From NCBI RefSeq assembly GCF_900231835.1, contig NZ_OCTN01000001.1, forward strand, positions 310,001 to 374,000: DNA of 64,000 nucleotides. Direction: 5' to 3'. Position numbers and translations under genes: made by a program. Source of the DNA: Pontivivens marinum (GTDB taxonomy: Bacteria; Pseudomonadota; Alphaproteobacteria; Rhodobacterales; Rhodobacteraceae). Below the pieces are notes generated by a model. That model saw nothing but the letters and a program-made list of their open reading frames with translations, searched no databases and was not told where the DNA came from. Below, one piece after another: positions 56,178 to 64,000 of the stretch (positions are counted from its first letter, which is position 1; each line of letters begins with the position of its first letter).

Positions 56178-56570
56178 ATGTTTGCAGTAGAAGTTCGCGA
56201 TCACATCATGATCGCACACAGCCTGAAGGGCGATGTTTTCGGCCCTGCGCAGAAAATGCACGGTGCGACCTTTGTCGTGGATGTGACCTTTTTCCGCGAA
56301 ACCTTGTCCCCCGATAATATCGTGGTGGATATGGGCCGCGCGCATGATGTGCTCAAGGCTGTTCTGGGCCCGCTGAACTACGGCAATCTGGACGAAGTGT
56401 TCCCCGGCGAGGTGACAACAACCGAATTCCTGTGCCGCCATATTCACGGCGAAATCGCAGCTGCCGCCGCCAAGGGCGCGCTGGGACCGGGCTCGGACGG
56501 GTTGAGCGCATTGCGCGTCACCCTGAACGAAAGCCATGTTGCCAAGGCGTGGTACGAGGCTGCCCTTTGA
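56178..56570 (+). CDS. 6-pyruvoyl/6-carboxy-tetrahydropterin synthase homologue with altered active site
   Basis: A 130-residue T-fold (PTPS/QueD) protein. It keeps the first two zinc-type histidines (His14, His28) and the pterin-anchoring Glu118 (TLNES). The other expected residues are changed. Compared with E. coli QueD by eye, catalytic Cys27 is Ala24, the third zinc His is Ala30, and the Asp-His pair is Asn67-Tyr68. The conserved surroundings ([33 protein letters not shown]) argue for selection for another function, not decay. The TTG of the next gene overlaps its stop. A role in binding a reduced pteridine or pyrimidine is inferred. Confidence 0.88.
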   Translation: MFAVEVRDHIMIAHSLKGDVFGPAQKMHGATFVVDVTFFRETLSPDNIVVDMGRAHDVLKAVLGPLNYGNLDEVFPGEVTTTEFLCRHIHGEIAAAAAKGALGPGSDGLSALRVTLNESHVAKAWYEAAL

Positions 56571-57589
56571 TCGGCACCTTTGCGATTCCGGGCGACCTGA
56601 CCACCACCAGTGGCGGGTACGCTTACGATCGCTCACTATTACGAGAGCTACCGGAGCTGGTCCATTTGGCCCTGCCCGGTGGCTATCCATTCCCGTCGCA
56701 GGCGGAAATCGACATTGCGGCGAACCTGCTGCACGCGGCGGATGGCCCGCTGCTGATCGACGGGTTGGCTTATGGCGCATTGCCAGCGGAGCTGACGCGC
56801 AGCCTGCAACAACCTGTTGTGGCCCTGTGCCACCACCCACTGGCAATGGAAACGGGGACAGGAGTGGAGGATGCGGTTCGGCTACAAGCGTCGGAATATG
56901 CTGCGCTCGCCGCCGCTGCCGCAGTCATTGTGACCAGCGAAACCACGGCCCGCACCCTGCACACCCGATATGATGTACCTGAGGATAAGATCCACGTCGC
57001 GGAACCGGGCCTGATGCCTGTGCCAGCGGCCCCGCGCAACGGATCGCCCCCCGTCATTTTGACCGTCGCATCACTTACCCCGCGCAAGGGGCATGATGTC
57101 CTGATCGCCGCGCTTGCTGGTATCAGCGACCTGAATTGGCGCGCCATCTGGGCGGGGCCGTCGCCGAATGCGGCATGGGCGGAAACACTGCTGGATTTGA
57201 TCGCGCAGGCGAACCTACAGGATCGCATCACCCTGCTGGGCGCGATATCCGAGCCTGACTTGATGCAGCAACGCCTGAACGCCGATCTGTTCTGCCTGCC
57301 CTCACATTACGAGGGCTACGGCATGGCCTTTACCGAGGCGATGCTAAGCGGCCTGCCCGTCATCGGCTGCGCAGGTGGCGCGGTAACCGATGTGGTGCCG
57401 CCCGTCGCCGGACTGCTAACGGAGCCGGGGGATGCGGGTGCGCTGTCCCGATCCCTGCGCGCCGTTTTGACCGATGATATTTTGGCAGAACGGCTGGCGA
57501 CTGGCGGTCGCTCCCACGCGCTGTCCTTGCCCAGTTGGCCGGATACGGCGGCCGTGGTGCGTGATGTTATGAATAGGATGACCCGATGA
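56567..57589 (+). CDS. GT-B glycosyltransferase (GT4-like)
   Basis: A 340-residue glycosyltransferase. The C-terminal GT1/GT4 domain shows [42 protein letters not shown] (the E-x7-E nucleotide-sugar motif) and a following GGAVTDVVP. The N-terminal acceptor domain is short, with DGLAYGAL and [10 protein letters not shown]. The frame is open upstream inside the previous gene, but the natural start is TTG at 56567, a TTGA overlap with the PTPS-like stop. It also overlaps the methyltransferase start by 4 bases. Its place between a pterin-synthase homologue and a methyltransferase suggests a small-molecule acceptor. Confidence 0.87.
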   Translation: MIGTFAIPGDLTTTSGGYAYDRSLLRELPELVHLALPGGYPFPSQAEIDIAANLLHAADGPLLIDGLAYGALPAELTRSLQQPVVALCHHPLAMETGTGVEDAVRLQASEYAALAAAAAVIVTSETTARTLHTRYDVPEDKIHVAEPGLMPVPAAPRNGSPPVILTVASLTPRKGHDVLIAALAGISDLNWRAIWAGPSPNAAWAETLLDLIAQANLQDRITLLGAISEPDLMQQRLNADLFCLPSHYEGYGMAFTEAMLSGLPVIGCAGGAVTDVVPPVAGLLTEPGDAGALSRSLRAVLTDDILAERLATGGRSHALSLPSWPDTAAVVRDVMNRMTR

Positions 57590-58362
57590 GCTTTTCGATC
57601 GACTGGCTGGACCTGCGCGAACCTGCGGACCTGCGCGCACGGGATCAGGGCCTAATCGCAACGCTGGCTGAATGGTGCGCCGGACGCACGCCACGTATCC
57701 TCGATTTGGGCAGCGGCACAGGGTCCAGCTATCGCGGATTGTCGCCCCATATTGGCGGGCAGTGGACGCTGACCGATATCGATACCGCCCTACTGCGTGA
57801 GGCGACCCAGCGGCATGGGGATGAGCCAAGCTTTGCCACGACGCGCAATGTCGATCTGATGGCGGATCTAGAGGAGTTGATCGCAGAAACGCAGCCCGAT
57901 CTGATTTGCGGATCGGCGCTGATCGATCTCGCCTCGGCCCAATGGCTGAACCGTCTGGCCGCCGCTCTGCCACCAACCGCCGCATTCTATATGGCGCTGA
58001 GCTATGACGGGATCGAGCATTGGTCCCCCCAGCCCCCGCATGAGGAAACCGCCCACCAGGCATTCCTGTCACATCAACGCACGGATAAGGGGTTCGGCCC
58101 CGCGCTTGGCCCGGATGCGGCCAGCTATATGGCGGAAAAGTTGTCGGAACGTGGTTGGCAGGTGCAATCCGCGCTCAGCCCATGGGTTCTGGATCGCAGC
58201 GATGCCGCGCTAATCGCTCCGCTTGCCACGGGATCGGCGGCTGCGGTGGCTGAAACGGGCGCGTTATCGGATAGCGACCTGCATGAATGGGCGGCGGGAC
58301 GGGCCGTAGCAAGAAACGTGACCGTCGGTCACATCGACCTGCTGGCCCTGCCCCGCGCCTGA
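57586..58362 (+). CDS. class I SAM-dependent methyltransferase
   Basis: A 258-residue Rossmann-fold methyltransferase. Motif I is RILDLGSGTGSSYRGL, followed by LTDIDTALL (acidic SAM-ribose ligand) and a GSALIDLASAQWL segment. The ending lacks a recognisable specificity domain. Its ATG overlaps the glycosyltransferase stop by 4 bases. Fourth gene of the rightward unit, convergent with the cytochrome b561 gene with a 4-base gap. Acceptor unknown. Confidence 0.87.
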   Translation: MSFSIDWLDLREPADLRARDQGLIATLAEWCAGRTPRILDLGSGTGSSYRGLSPHIGGQWTLTDIDTALLREATQRHGDEPSFATTRNVDLMADLEELIAETQPDLICGSALIDLASAQWLNRLAAALPPTAAFYMALSYDGIEHWSPQPPHEETAHQAFLSHQRTDKGFGPALGPDAASYMAEKLSERGWQVQSALSPWVLDRSDAALIAPLATGSAAAVAETGALSDSDLHEWAAGRAVARNVTVGHIDLLALPRA

Positions 58363-58366
58363 ATCC

Positions 58367-58918
58367 TCAGCCGATCATACGTCGCAGCAGGCCGTCCTTC
58401 TTGACGAAGCCATGGAACAGCGCCGCGCCGATATGGGCAACCAGCAGGGCCATAACCACTTTGGCAGCGATCCCATGTGCACCCAGCGCGGTATGCGAGA
58501 ACTCACGGTCCTGCGCCACAATTGGCGGCATCTCGAACAGGCCGTAAAAGGGCAGCGGCGCGCGGTAGGCACTGACGCCGATCCACCCAAGCACCGGCAC
58601 CGCGATCAGCAGCAGATATAGCAAGCCGTGAACCGCGCCGGAGCCTGCCTTCTCCACCTTGGTCAGAGGCACCTCATAGGGTGGTTTCGGCTGAAAAAAT
58701 GCCATGACGGTCCGCAGCAACATCAGCCCCAGGATCAGGAAACCTGTGCTTTTGTGGATGCCGTAAACCAGATCGAATGAACCCTCGCCAAGAGCCCCCT
58801 CAATCGCGGACTTATTATCGAAATCGGTAAAGATCAGCCCCATGGGCAGCATGGCCAGAACAAGGATTGCGATGATCCAGTGCAATGCCTTGCGTGCGGT
58901 CGGGTAGCTATAGCTCAT
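58367..58918 (-). CDS. cytochrome b561 family membrane protein
   Basis: A 183-residue four-helix di-haem cytochrome b561. Candidate haem ligands are in TARKALHWIIAILVLAM, VYGIHKSTGFLILGLML, GAVHGLLYLLLIAVP and LGAHGIAAKVVMALLVAHIGAALFHG. The ATG at 58918 overlaps the stop of the RibD-like gene by 4 bases, so the two are co-translated, an unusual partnership for a b561. It could feed quinol electrons to a periplasmic or membrane reaction related to the cluster, which is inference. A second b561 is at 2964. Confidence 0.88.
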   Translation of the reverse strand: MSYSYPTARKALHWIIAILVLAMLPMGLIFTDFDNKSAIEGALGEGSFDLVYGIHKSTGFLILGLMLLRTVMAFFQPKPPYEVPLTKVEKAGSGAVHGLLYLLLIAVPVLGWIGVSAYRAPLPFYGLFEMPPIVAQDREFSHTALGAHGIAAKVVMALLVAHIGAALFHGFVKKDGLLRRMIG

Positions 58919-59616
58919 TCGTCTCTCTCCCAATGCTCACGCAGGTCGCAGGTAAACAGAACATCCCCGTCATCGAAGACATGAACCCGCGTCTGCGGCC
59001 GTCGGGCCTGCTCCAACCGCTCAATCGGCTTTAGCGCCAATCCAGCCTTACCCGACCCCAAGATCATCGGAGCCATCAAGATATGGAGCAGATCAACTGT
59101 ATCCGCGTCAAGAAAACGTGCAAGCGTATCGGCGCCCCCCTCGATCAACAGCCGTTCCAGCCCAACCTCGGCCAGCGCCGCGATAATTGCGGCAGGCGGC
59201 AGTTGCCCGCCCTCGGGCTCGACATCAATACGGGTTGCACCATCGGGCACCGGTATTCCGGGTTTGGTCACCACGTAAACCGGAGCTGCACCATCGCTGA
59301 ACAAAGTCAGATCGGGCGAAACCCTGCCACAGGGATCAATGACCACCCGCGCCGGATGTGCACCATCCACACGTCGCACCGTTAGTTGCGGGTTGTCGGC
59401 CATGGCCGTACCCACACCAACAATCACCGCGTCCACCTCGGCCCGCAGCCGGTGCAGGTGATCCAGCGCAGATCGCCCGTTGATATATTTCGACGCGCCC
59501 GTGACCGTCGCAATGCGCCCGTCCAGCGTCTGACCCAATTGGGCAATAACCACAGGTCCACTGGTGCACCGACCGGGCAGCAACGGCGTGATGGATTTCG
59601 ATGCAGAGATATTCAT
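58915..59616 (-). CDS. RibD C-terminal-domain reductase (dihydrofolate-reductase fold)
   Basis: A 233-residue stand-alone RibD_C protein. The motifs are VVIAQLGQTLDGRIATVTGASKYING, LRAEVDAVIVGVGTAMADNPQLTVR and LLIEGGADTLARFLDADTVDLLHIL, the standard substrate- and NADPH-binding blocks. Relatives reduce the ribose of a GTP-derived diaminopyrimidine in riboflavin synthesis, or pterins. Here there is no deaminase domain and no riboflavin genes. The neighbouring PTPS-like gene points to a pteridine/pyrimidine substrate. A GGGGAG site before 59616 favours that ATG. Confidence 0.87.
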   Translation of the reverse strand: MNISASKSITPLLPGRCTSGPVVIAQLGQTLDGRIATVTGASKYINGRSALDHLHRLRAEVDAVIVGVGTAMADNPQLTVRRVDGAHPARVVIDPCGRVSPDLTLFSDGAAPVYVVTKPGIPVPDGATRIDVEPEGGQLPPAAIIAALAEVGLERLLIEGGADTLARFLDADTVDLLHILMAPMILGSGKAGLALKPIERLEQARRPQTRVHVFDDGDVLFTCDLREHWERDE

Positions 59617-59640
59617 GGCGACTCCCCGTTTTCGCATGAA

Positions 59641-61242
59641 CTAGCGCGCAACCGGCATCTGGCCAGTCGCAGGCACATCACGCGCAGGTGCTGGCCGTTT
59701 CCACGGATTGCTTTTGATCCATCCGACGAAATACGCCACACCGATCAGAATCCCCATACCGGTGCAGTTGACCAACCACCACGACCATGGCTCGCGCCCC
59801 AGATTATCCAGCAACAAGCCGTCAAACTGGCTGAGCGGGATCGACACCATAAAACAGGCGAGGCTTTGCGTGCCCACCTTACGCACGACAGGCACGACAT
59901 GTTGCACCAGATCATGGGTGATCCAGTGACGTCGATCCGCGCCGATGGCTGCCCAGATTAGCATAACCGCCGCAATCAGGTGCGCGATTTGCAACAGGCC
60001 AATCCGGTCGCCATTGACAAACAGGTTTGTTCCGAACACAGCCATTGCCGCATCATCCAGCAGCCAAACCACGATAGCGTTCAACCACGGCGTATAGGAC
60101 GCGATCCAATCCACATAGGTATAGGGGATCGTCAGGATCAGCACGATTGCCGCAGCCACCAGCGCAGGTCGCCGCGCCACACGGGGCGTAGTGAAACCAT
60201 CGCGAAGCCGCGATCCACCAATCCCGACCATCATCCACGCCACATAGGCCACGGCGAGGAAATGCAGATAGCGCAGGCCGCCCTGCTCGGTTTTCCACCA
60301 CAGGGGGCGGATCGCCTCACGTGTGGCCTCGATCCAGTTTTGCAGCGCCCAATCGCCGGGCAAATACAACCCGCGATGGATTTTGAACCATGCAAAGGGC
60401 AGCACCAGCAGGATGAACCCGATTGCGGCCCATAGCAGTGCCTTGCTGCGCGGCGGGGTCGGCACCCATTTCATGCCCAGAACAAAGCCGGTAAAGAAGA
60501 TCAACTGCCATGCAAACGGGTTAAAGAACCACCGCCCCTGCCCCCATGGATTGCTGGGTAAGTTCAGAAAGGACAGGCTGTCGCCAATCGCATACAGCCC
60601 CACATGCAGATCGCGCAACGTGGAGGGGTCTTCAACCTCCACCGCCCAACCGGCAAGGTTCGCCATCAGCCACAGCACCCCGATTGCTGTCAGAACAGCA
60701 GGCGTGCCAAATTGGCGCTGGATAAACATCACAGCAGGGATCAACGCCAGAATAACGATATACATCGGCAGGATGTCGAACAGGCCGGGCACATAGGTCA
60801 GCGTCAGCAGGCCCAGCAGCGCCTCGCCTGTTTCATTGAAAAACGGCACGACATAGGGGCGATGGATATAGGGCGTGTCCCAATTGCCCACGCCGAAATG
60901 ATCTATCGAAAACAGCAACAGCGCCGTCACTATGAAAATTCCGAAATGCGCCCAGTACACCTGCCAGATGCGATGCAAAATCCGGGCGGTGCCTAAAAAC
61001 CATCCTGCCTTGGCAAAGATACCGCCAAAGGCCAGCGCCGATGCCATGCCCGAACAGAACACAAACAAATCCGCGCCATCGGAAAATCCGAAGCGTGCCG
61101 GAATCCACAATGTCCACGTATTGCCCGGCGTATGCGCCAGCAGGATGATGAACATTGCCATTCCGCGAAAGAAATCCAGTCGAGGATCGCGAATTTTGAC
61201 AGGCTTGATGCCTGTCTGGGCGGTCGGGTTAGCGGTGATCAT
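59641..61242 (-). CDS. opgC: OpgC-type membrane acyltransferase
   Basis: A 533-residue integral membrane protein of the OpgC family, which adds succinyl groups to periplasmic glucans. The start RDPRLDFFRGMAMFIILLAHTPGN, with a His in helix 1, is the acyltransferase-3-like signature. About ten helices follow, together with the conserved NPFAWQLIFFTGFVLG and a WVPTPP loop. An upstream in-frame ATG at 61344 lies outside the family boundary. It pairs functionally with opgH at 53.3 kb, but the two are separated by the pterin-like cluster. Confidence 0.9.
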   Translation of the reverse strand: MITANPTAQTGIKPVKIRDPRLDFFRGMAMFIILLAHTPGNTWTLWIPARFGFSDGADLFVFCSGMASALAFGGIFAKAGWFLGTARILHRIWQVYWAHFGIFIVTALLLFSIDHFGVGNWDTPYIHRPYVVPFFNETGEALLGLLTLTYVPGLFDILPMYIVILALIPAVMFIQRQFGTPAVLTAIGVLWLMANLAGWAVEVEDPSTLRDLHVGLYAIGDSLSFLNLPSNPWGQGRWFFNPFAWQLIFFTGFVLGMKWVPTPPRSKALLWAAIGFILLVLPFAWFKIHRGLYLPGDWALQNWIEATREAIRPLWWKTEQGGLRYLHFLAVAYVAWMMVGIGGSRLRDGFTTPRVARRPALVAAAIVLILTIPYTYVDWIASYTPWLNAIVVWLLDDAAMAVFGTNLFVNGDRIGLLQIAHLIAAVMLIWAAIGADRRHWITHDLVQHVVPVVRKVGTQSLACFMVSIPLSQFDGLLLDNLGREPWSWWLVNCTGMGILIGVAYFVGWIKSNPWKRPAPARDVPATGQMPVAR

Positions 61243-61252
61243 GGTGGTTTTC

Positions 61253-62701
61253 TTACTCCGCAGCGATACCGGCATCTGCCAGATCGGACCGGCGCACCTC
61301 AATCTGATGGCGCCGTCGCGCTGTATAGCCGTCCTCCGCACCACGTTCCAGCATTCGCCGCGCTAACAGCGCCTCAGCCCCCGAACAATCGCCACAGCGC
61401 AGATGCGCCTCAACCGCCAAACGCCAGAAAACATCTCGCTGGGCGTGACTGCCACCGATACGGGGCATGAATTCCAGTGCCATGCGCAGATCACGCGCCG
61501 CAGGGCCGTAATCCGCCGCACGAAACGATAGCAGGCCACGCGCAGCGGCATTGCCGGACAGGGCGCCAACCTCATGCTGGTCATGCTCGATCGTCGCGGC
61601 ATCGCTGGCGATACGCGCAGCCAGCGCCTGACTTTCCGCTGTGCGACCCGTTGCGTTCAGCGCCAGCAGGTAGTGCAGATCAGCAAAGATCAGACAGCCA
61701 TCATCGGTGCGTGCTGCACTCAATGCGCCCAGCTCCTCCCACCGGTCGCCGACATCAACACCCTCAACCTCCAACCGCAGCAATAGTGATGCAGCGTTCG
61801 AGATATCGCGGAAATCATCGGTTTGGTCCGGTCTGATCTTGCGATCATATAGCTCAAGAACCGGCCCATATGCGCCCCGATCCAGATGGAACAGCGCAAG
61901 GTGCCACCAGACGTGATAGCCGAAATTGTTACAATGTGCCCAATGCTTTGACCGGCCAGCCAACCAGCGCACACCGTCCTCGTTCCGGCCAGTCATATCC
62001 AGAACATGGGCCACCGCGTGCAGACCCCATGCATCATCGGGACACAGCTCCAATCCCGCACGACCCGCGATTTCAGCAGCGGCGTAATCGCCGGTTTCCT
62101 CCAGCGCGAAGGCCTGACAGCCCAATAGATAGCCATGCAACTGATGGTCCGGCGCAAATCCTGTGCGCGCCAAGCGGGTCGAATTCAGCATGCCCTGCGC
62201 GTCACCCAGCATAAAGCGCAGCGACTGCACCAGCTTCATTGCCAGTGCATCCCCCGGCCAGTTCTGGATCACGACATCCAGGCGTGCAGCGGCCCAACCC
62301 CAATGACCCGCGACCGCCTCGGCCAAGGCGGTCACAAACTCGGCCTCACGCGGGTTCGCTCCACCCTGCGCCGCAGCCGATTTGGCAAGCGCCAGCTCAT
62401 CGGTGACCACCCCCATCAGCTCACGTCGTGCGAGCAACAGGTAGAACATTCCCTTAACCGCATGGCCCAACGCAAATCCCGGCTCACGTGTTAGCACCAC
62501 ACCCAGATGTTCCGGCGTCGCCGCCGAATGCGCCAGAAACGCGCGTTGCACATTATTCCACGCAGACAATGCCGTCTGATCGGAGAGAGTAACTGCCAAG
62601 CCGTTGAGGTCATGCATCATGTAGGTTGATCCAGATAAGTGCGCTTTTCCAACAGCTAGCGCATCTTTCGCTGAAATACCCATCACGAGGAGTTCATTCA
62701 C
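61253..62701 (-). CDS. tetratricopeptide-repeat protein, TTC38-like
   Basis: A 482-residue soluble helical protein. From about residue 60 helix pairs recur with TPR spacing (GHAVKGMFYLLLARRE, LHGYLLGCQAFALEETGDYAAAEIAGRAGLELCPDDAWGLHAVAHVLDMTGR). The CPDDAWGLHAVAH block and NNFGYHVWWHLALFHLDRG are strongly reminiscent of the eukaryote/bacterial TTC38 family, of unknown function. No signal peptide. It is 10 bases upstream of opgC in the same direction, so the pair is likely one transcript. It is divergent from the YeeE/YedE gene. Confidence 0.85.
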   Translation of the reverse strand: MNELLVMGISAKDALAVGKAHLSGSTYMMHDLNGLAVTLSDQTALSAWNNVQRAFLAHSAATPEHLGVVLTREPGFALGHAVKGMFYLLLARRELMGVVTDELALAKSAAAQGGANPREAEFVTALAEAVAGHWGWAAARLDVVIQNWPGDALAMKLVQSLRFMLGDAQGMLNSTRLARTGFAPDHQLHGYLLGCQAFALEETGDYAAAEIAGRAGLELCPDDAWGLHAVAHVLDMTGRNEDGVRWLAGRSKHWAHCNNFGYHVWWHLALFHLDRGAYGPVLELYDRKIRPDQTDDFRDISNAASLLLRLEVEGVDVGDRWEELGALSAARTDDGCLIFADLHYLLALNATGRTAESQALAARIASDAATIEHDQHEVGALSGNAAARGLLSFRAADYGPAARDLRMALEFMPRIGGSHAQRDVFWRLAVEAHLRCGDCSGAEALLARRMLERGAEDGYTARRRHQIEVRRSDLADAGIAAE

Positions 62702-62747
62702 CTATCTGTTATCACAGCGGAGCAATGTTTCGCGTAAACACCGAATA

Positions 62748-63887
62748 ATGAACCGTATTCCTTTCCTCCTCTCCGTTCTCGCCTCTGTCATCCTTGCTAT
62801 TGTTGCATGGCGGGTTGAGGGGCGTGACCATTTATGGGCCGTCGTGATCGGCATTGCGGCGGGGGTTGTACTGTATAATGCCAGCTTTGGCTTCACGGCG
62901 GGGTGGCGCAACATTGTGCTGAACCGCAGGGGGCGCGGGCTGCGGGCGCAAATGCTGCTGATCGGGTTAATCGTTGTTGTTGCCTATCCGGTGATCGCGG
63001 AGGGGGGAGCCTTCGGACAAGATGTTCGGGGCTATATCCTGCCACTGGGAGTGGCGTCGGCCCTTGGCGCATTTGTCTTTGGCATCGGGATGCAATTGGG
63101 GTCAGGCTGCGCATCAGGCACTTTGTTTACGGCGGGCGGTGGGTCCAGTCGGATGATGCTGGTGCTGATCTTCTTTATCGCGGGCAGTGTTTGGGCCACG
63201 GCGCATTGGGATTTCTGGACAACATTACCGCGCACCAGATCCGGCATATCCCTGATCCGGCTGCTTGGCTGGCAGGGCGCGGTGGCCGTCATGCTGGCCG
63301 CCGTCAGTGCAATCTGGTGGATTTCTGTGCGGGTCGAGCGCAGCGCCCATGGTAGCTTGCAAACGGATCGCGGGACCTCCGTCTGGTCGATCTGGGCAGG
63401 CGCGGTGGGGTTGGCGGTCGTCGCGCTGGCTTTCCTGCTGGTGCTGGGGCGGCCATGGGGCATCACCTACGGGTTTGCGGTATGGGGCGCGCAGGCGGCG
63501 GATATGGCCGGATTGCAGCCAACCGACTGGACCTATTGGGCGGGATGGCGACGCGGCAATGTAGAGGGTGGCATCCTGTCCAGTGCGACCAATGCTTCGA
63601 ACCTTGGGATTATCGCGGGCGCGATGGTGGCCGCTGCCTTCGCTGGCCGGTGGTCACCTGTCTGGTCCCTGACCAAGCGTGAGGTGCTGACCGCCGTGAT
63701 CGGAGGCCTGATGATGGGATATGGTGCGCGGCTGGCCTATGGCTGCAATATCGGGGCCTATCTGGGCGGGTTGACCAGCGGCAGCCTACATGGGGTCTGG
63801 TGGCTGATCTGGGGGTTCGCCGGATCATTTATCGGGGTGGAGTTGCGGGTGCGGCTCGGCATGGATCCGCGCCCCGCACGGGCCTGA
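62748..63887 (+). CDS. YeeE/YedE family sulfur-compound transporter
   Basis: A 379-residue membrane protein with about ten helices in two repeats. Each half carries a conserved Cys-containing loop, GIGMQLGSGCASGTLFTAGGGS and GARLAYGCNIGAYLGGLTSGS, typical of YeeE/YedE proteins that import thiosulfate or related sulfur/selenium compounds through Cys relays. Length is that of the fused two-repeat form. No tusA-type partner gene is visible before the window ends. Substrate is inferred. Confidence 0.88.
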   Translation: MNRIPFLLSVLASVILAIVAWRVEGRDHLWAVVIGIAAGVVLYNASFGFTAGWRNIVLNRRGRGLRAQMLLIGLIVVVAYPVIAEGGAFGQDVRGYILPLGVASALGAFVFGIGMQLGSGCASGTLFTAGGGSSRMMLVLIFFIAGSVWATAHWDFWTTLPRTRSGISLIRLLGWQGAVAVMLAAVSAIWWISVRVERSAHGSLQTDRGTSVWSIWAGAVGLAVVALAFLLVLGRPWGITYGFAVWGAQAADMAGLQPTDWTYWAGWRRGNVEGGILSSATNASNLGIIAGAMVAAAFAGRWSPVWSLTKREVLTAVIGGLMMGYGARLAYGCNIGAYLGGLTSGSLHGVWWLIWGFAGSFIGVELRVRLGMDPRPARA

Positions 63888-64000
63888 TTAGCCCAGCAAT
63901 GCCACAGGTGAGTCGTCCTCACGCACGTAATCAACCGGTGCATTGTCAGTGATTGGGGTGCAGCGCTTGTATTCATAGCGCATGAATCGCCCCTCGCATT
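63888..64000 (-). CDS. C-terminal end of an unidentified protein
   Basis: An open leftward frame with its TAA stop at 63890-63888; only the last 36 residues lie in the window. They read through RFMRYEYKRCTPITDN and end in VREDDSPVALLG. An internal Met could also be a start, but the frame continues to the edge without a stop. It is 0 bases from the convergent YeeE/YedE stop. I cannot assign a function from this fragment. Confidence 0.55.
   Translation of the reverse strand, partial: CEGRFMRYEYKRCTPITDNAPVDYVREDDSPVALLG

Noticed and set aside
55207-56570. Reading the PTPS-like gene as a queuosine gene (queD)
   Set aside because: No queC, queE or queF is nearby, and the catalytic Cys, Asp and His of QueD are absent.

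Overview
The window is 64 kb of chromosome from an alphaproteobacterium, most likely a member of the Rhodobacterales (Roseobacter/Paracoccaceae type). The case rests on gene order and gene families: the divergent pckA / chvI-chvG-hprK-rapZ-EIIA-ptsH block, the pdxJ-acpS-lepB-rnc-era-recO block next to a single Rsh-type (p)ppGpp enzyme and rpoZ, a methylsuccinyl-CoA dehydrogenase of the ethylmalonyl-CoA pathway, aerobic cobaltochelatase CobS/CobT, and several alphaproteobacterial families of unknown function (DUF6473, DUF1491, DUF2842, DUF2062, DUF1244). Coding density is high, most genes sit in tight operons with 4-base start/stop overlaps, and I saw no rRNA, tRNA, CRISPR array, insertion sequence or prophage. 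Functions come from reading the proteins; no database search was possible.

Layout. 1-3.5 kb: a cut NYN-domain gene, a DUF6473 protein, 3-hydroxybutyryl-CoA dehydrogenase, and a YceI/cytochrome b561 pair. 3.5-9.8 kb: the ChvG/ChvI two-component system joined to the regulatory PTS (HPr kinase, RapZ, EIIA, HPr), divergent from PEP carboxykinase. 10-14.6 kb: a gamma-glutamyltransferase-like protein, a TSUP exporter, methylsuccinyl-CoA dehydrogenase and a lipoprotein. 14.5-23.2 kb: a long leftward housekeeping run (rpoZ, rsh, DUF2062, pdxJ, LysE-type exporter, acpS, lepB, rnc, era, DUF1491, recO). 23.4-28.5 kb: YghU-type GST, two small ABM-fold proteins with a divergent ArsR-type regulator, an amidase-methyltransferase fusion and an M42 peptidase. 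28.7-36 kb: DUF2842, cobS, cobT, a TetR/GST pair, pheA and a two-haem cytochrome c with a very acidic linker. 36-41.9 kb: yejABEF peptide importer. 41.9-50.4 kb: pheST, ada, rplT/rpmI, pyruvate kinase, N-formylglutamate amidohydrolase, DUF1244. 50.4-53.2 kb: a dgcN-dgcA-transaminase operon that fits D-glutamate/D-amino-acid use. 53.3-62.7 kb: glucan genes (opgH, opgC) flanking an unusual cluster. 62.7-64 kb: a YeeE/YedE transporter and a cut gene.

The most promising undescribed system is at 55.2-59.6 kb. Four tightly coupled rightward genes encode a dehydrogenase without the usual zinc ligands, a pterin-synthase (PTPS/QueD) homologue that has lost its catalytic triad, a GT-B glycosyltransferase and a SAM methyltransferase. 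A convergent pair encodes a RibD-type pyrimidine/pterin reductase and a cytochrome b561. Together they look like a route to a reduced, glycosylated and methylated pteridine- or pyrimidine-like molecule, but this is inference. Other points worth a look are the amidase-methyltransferase fusion, the two-haem cytochrome with its Glu/Pro/Ala linker, and candidate operators upstream of the ArsR- and TetR-type regulators.
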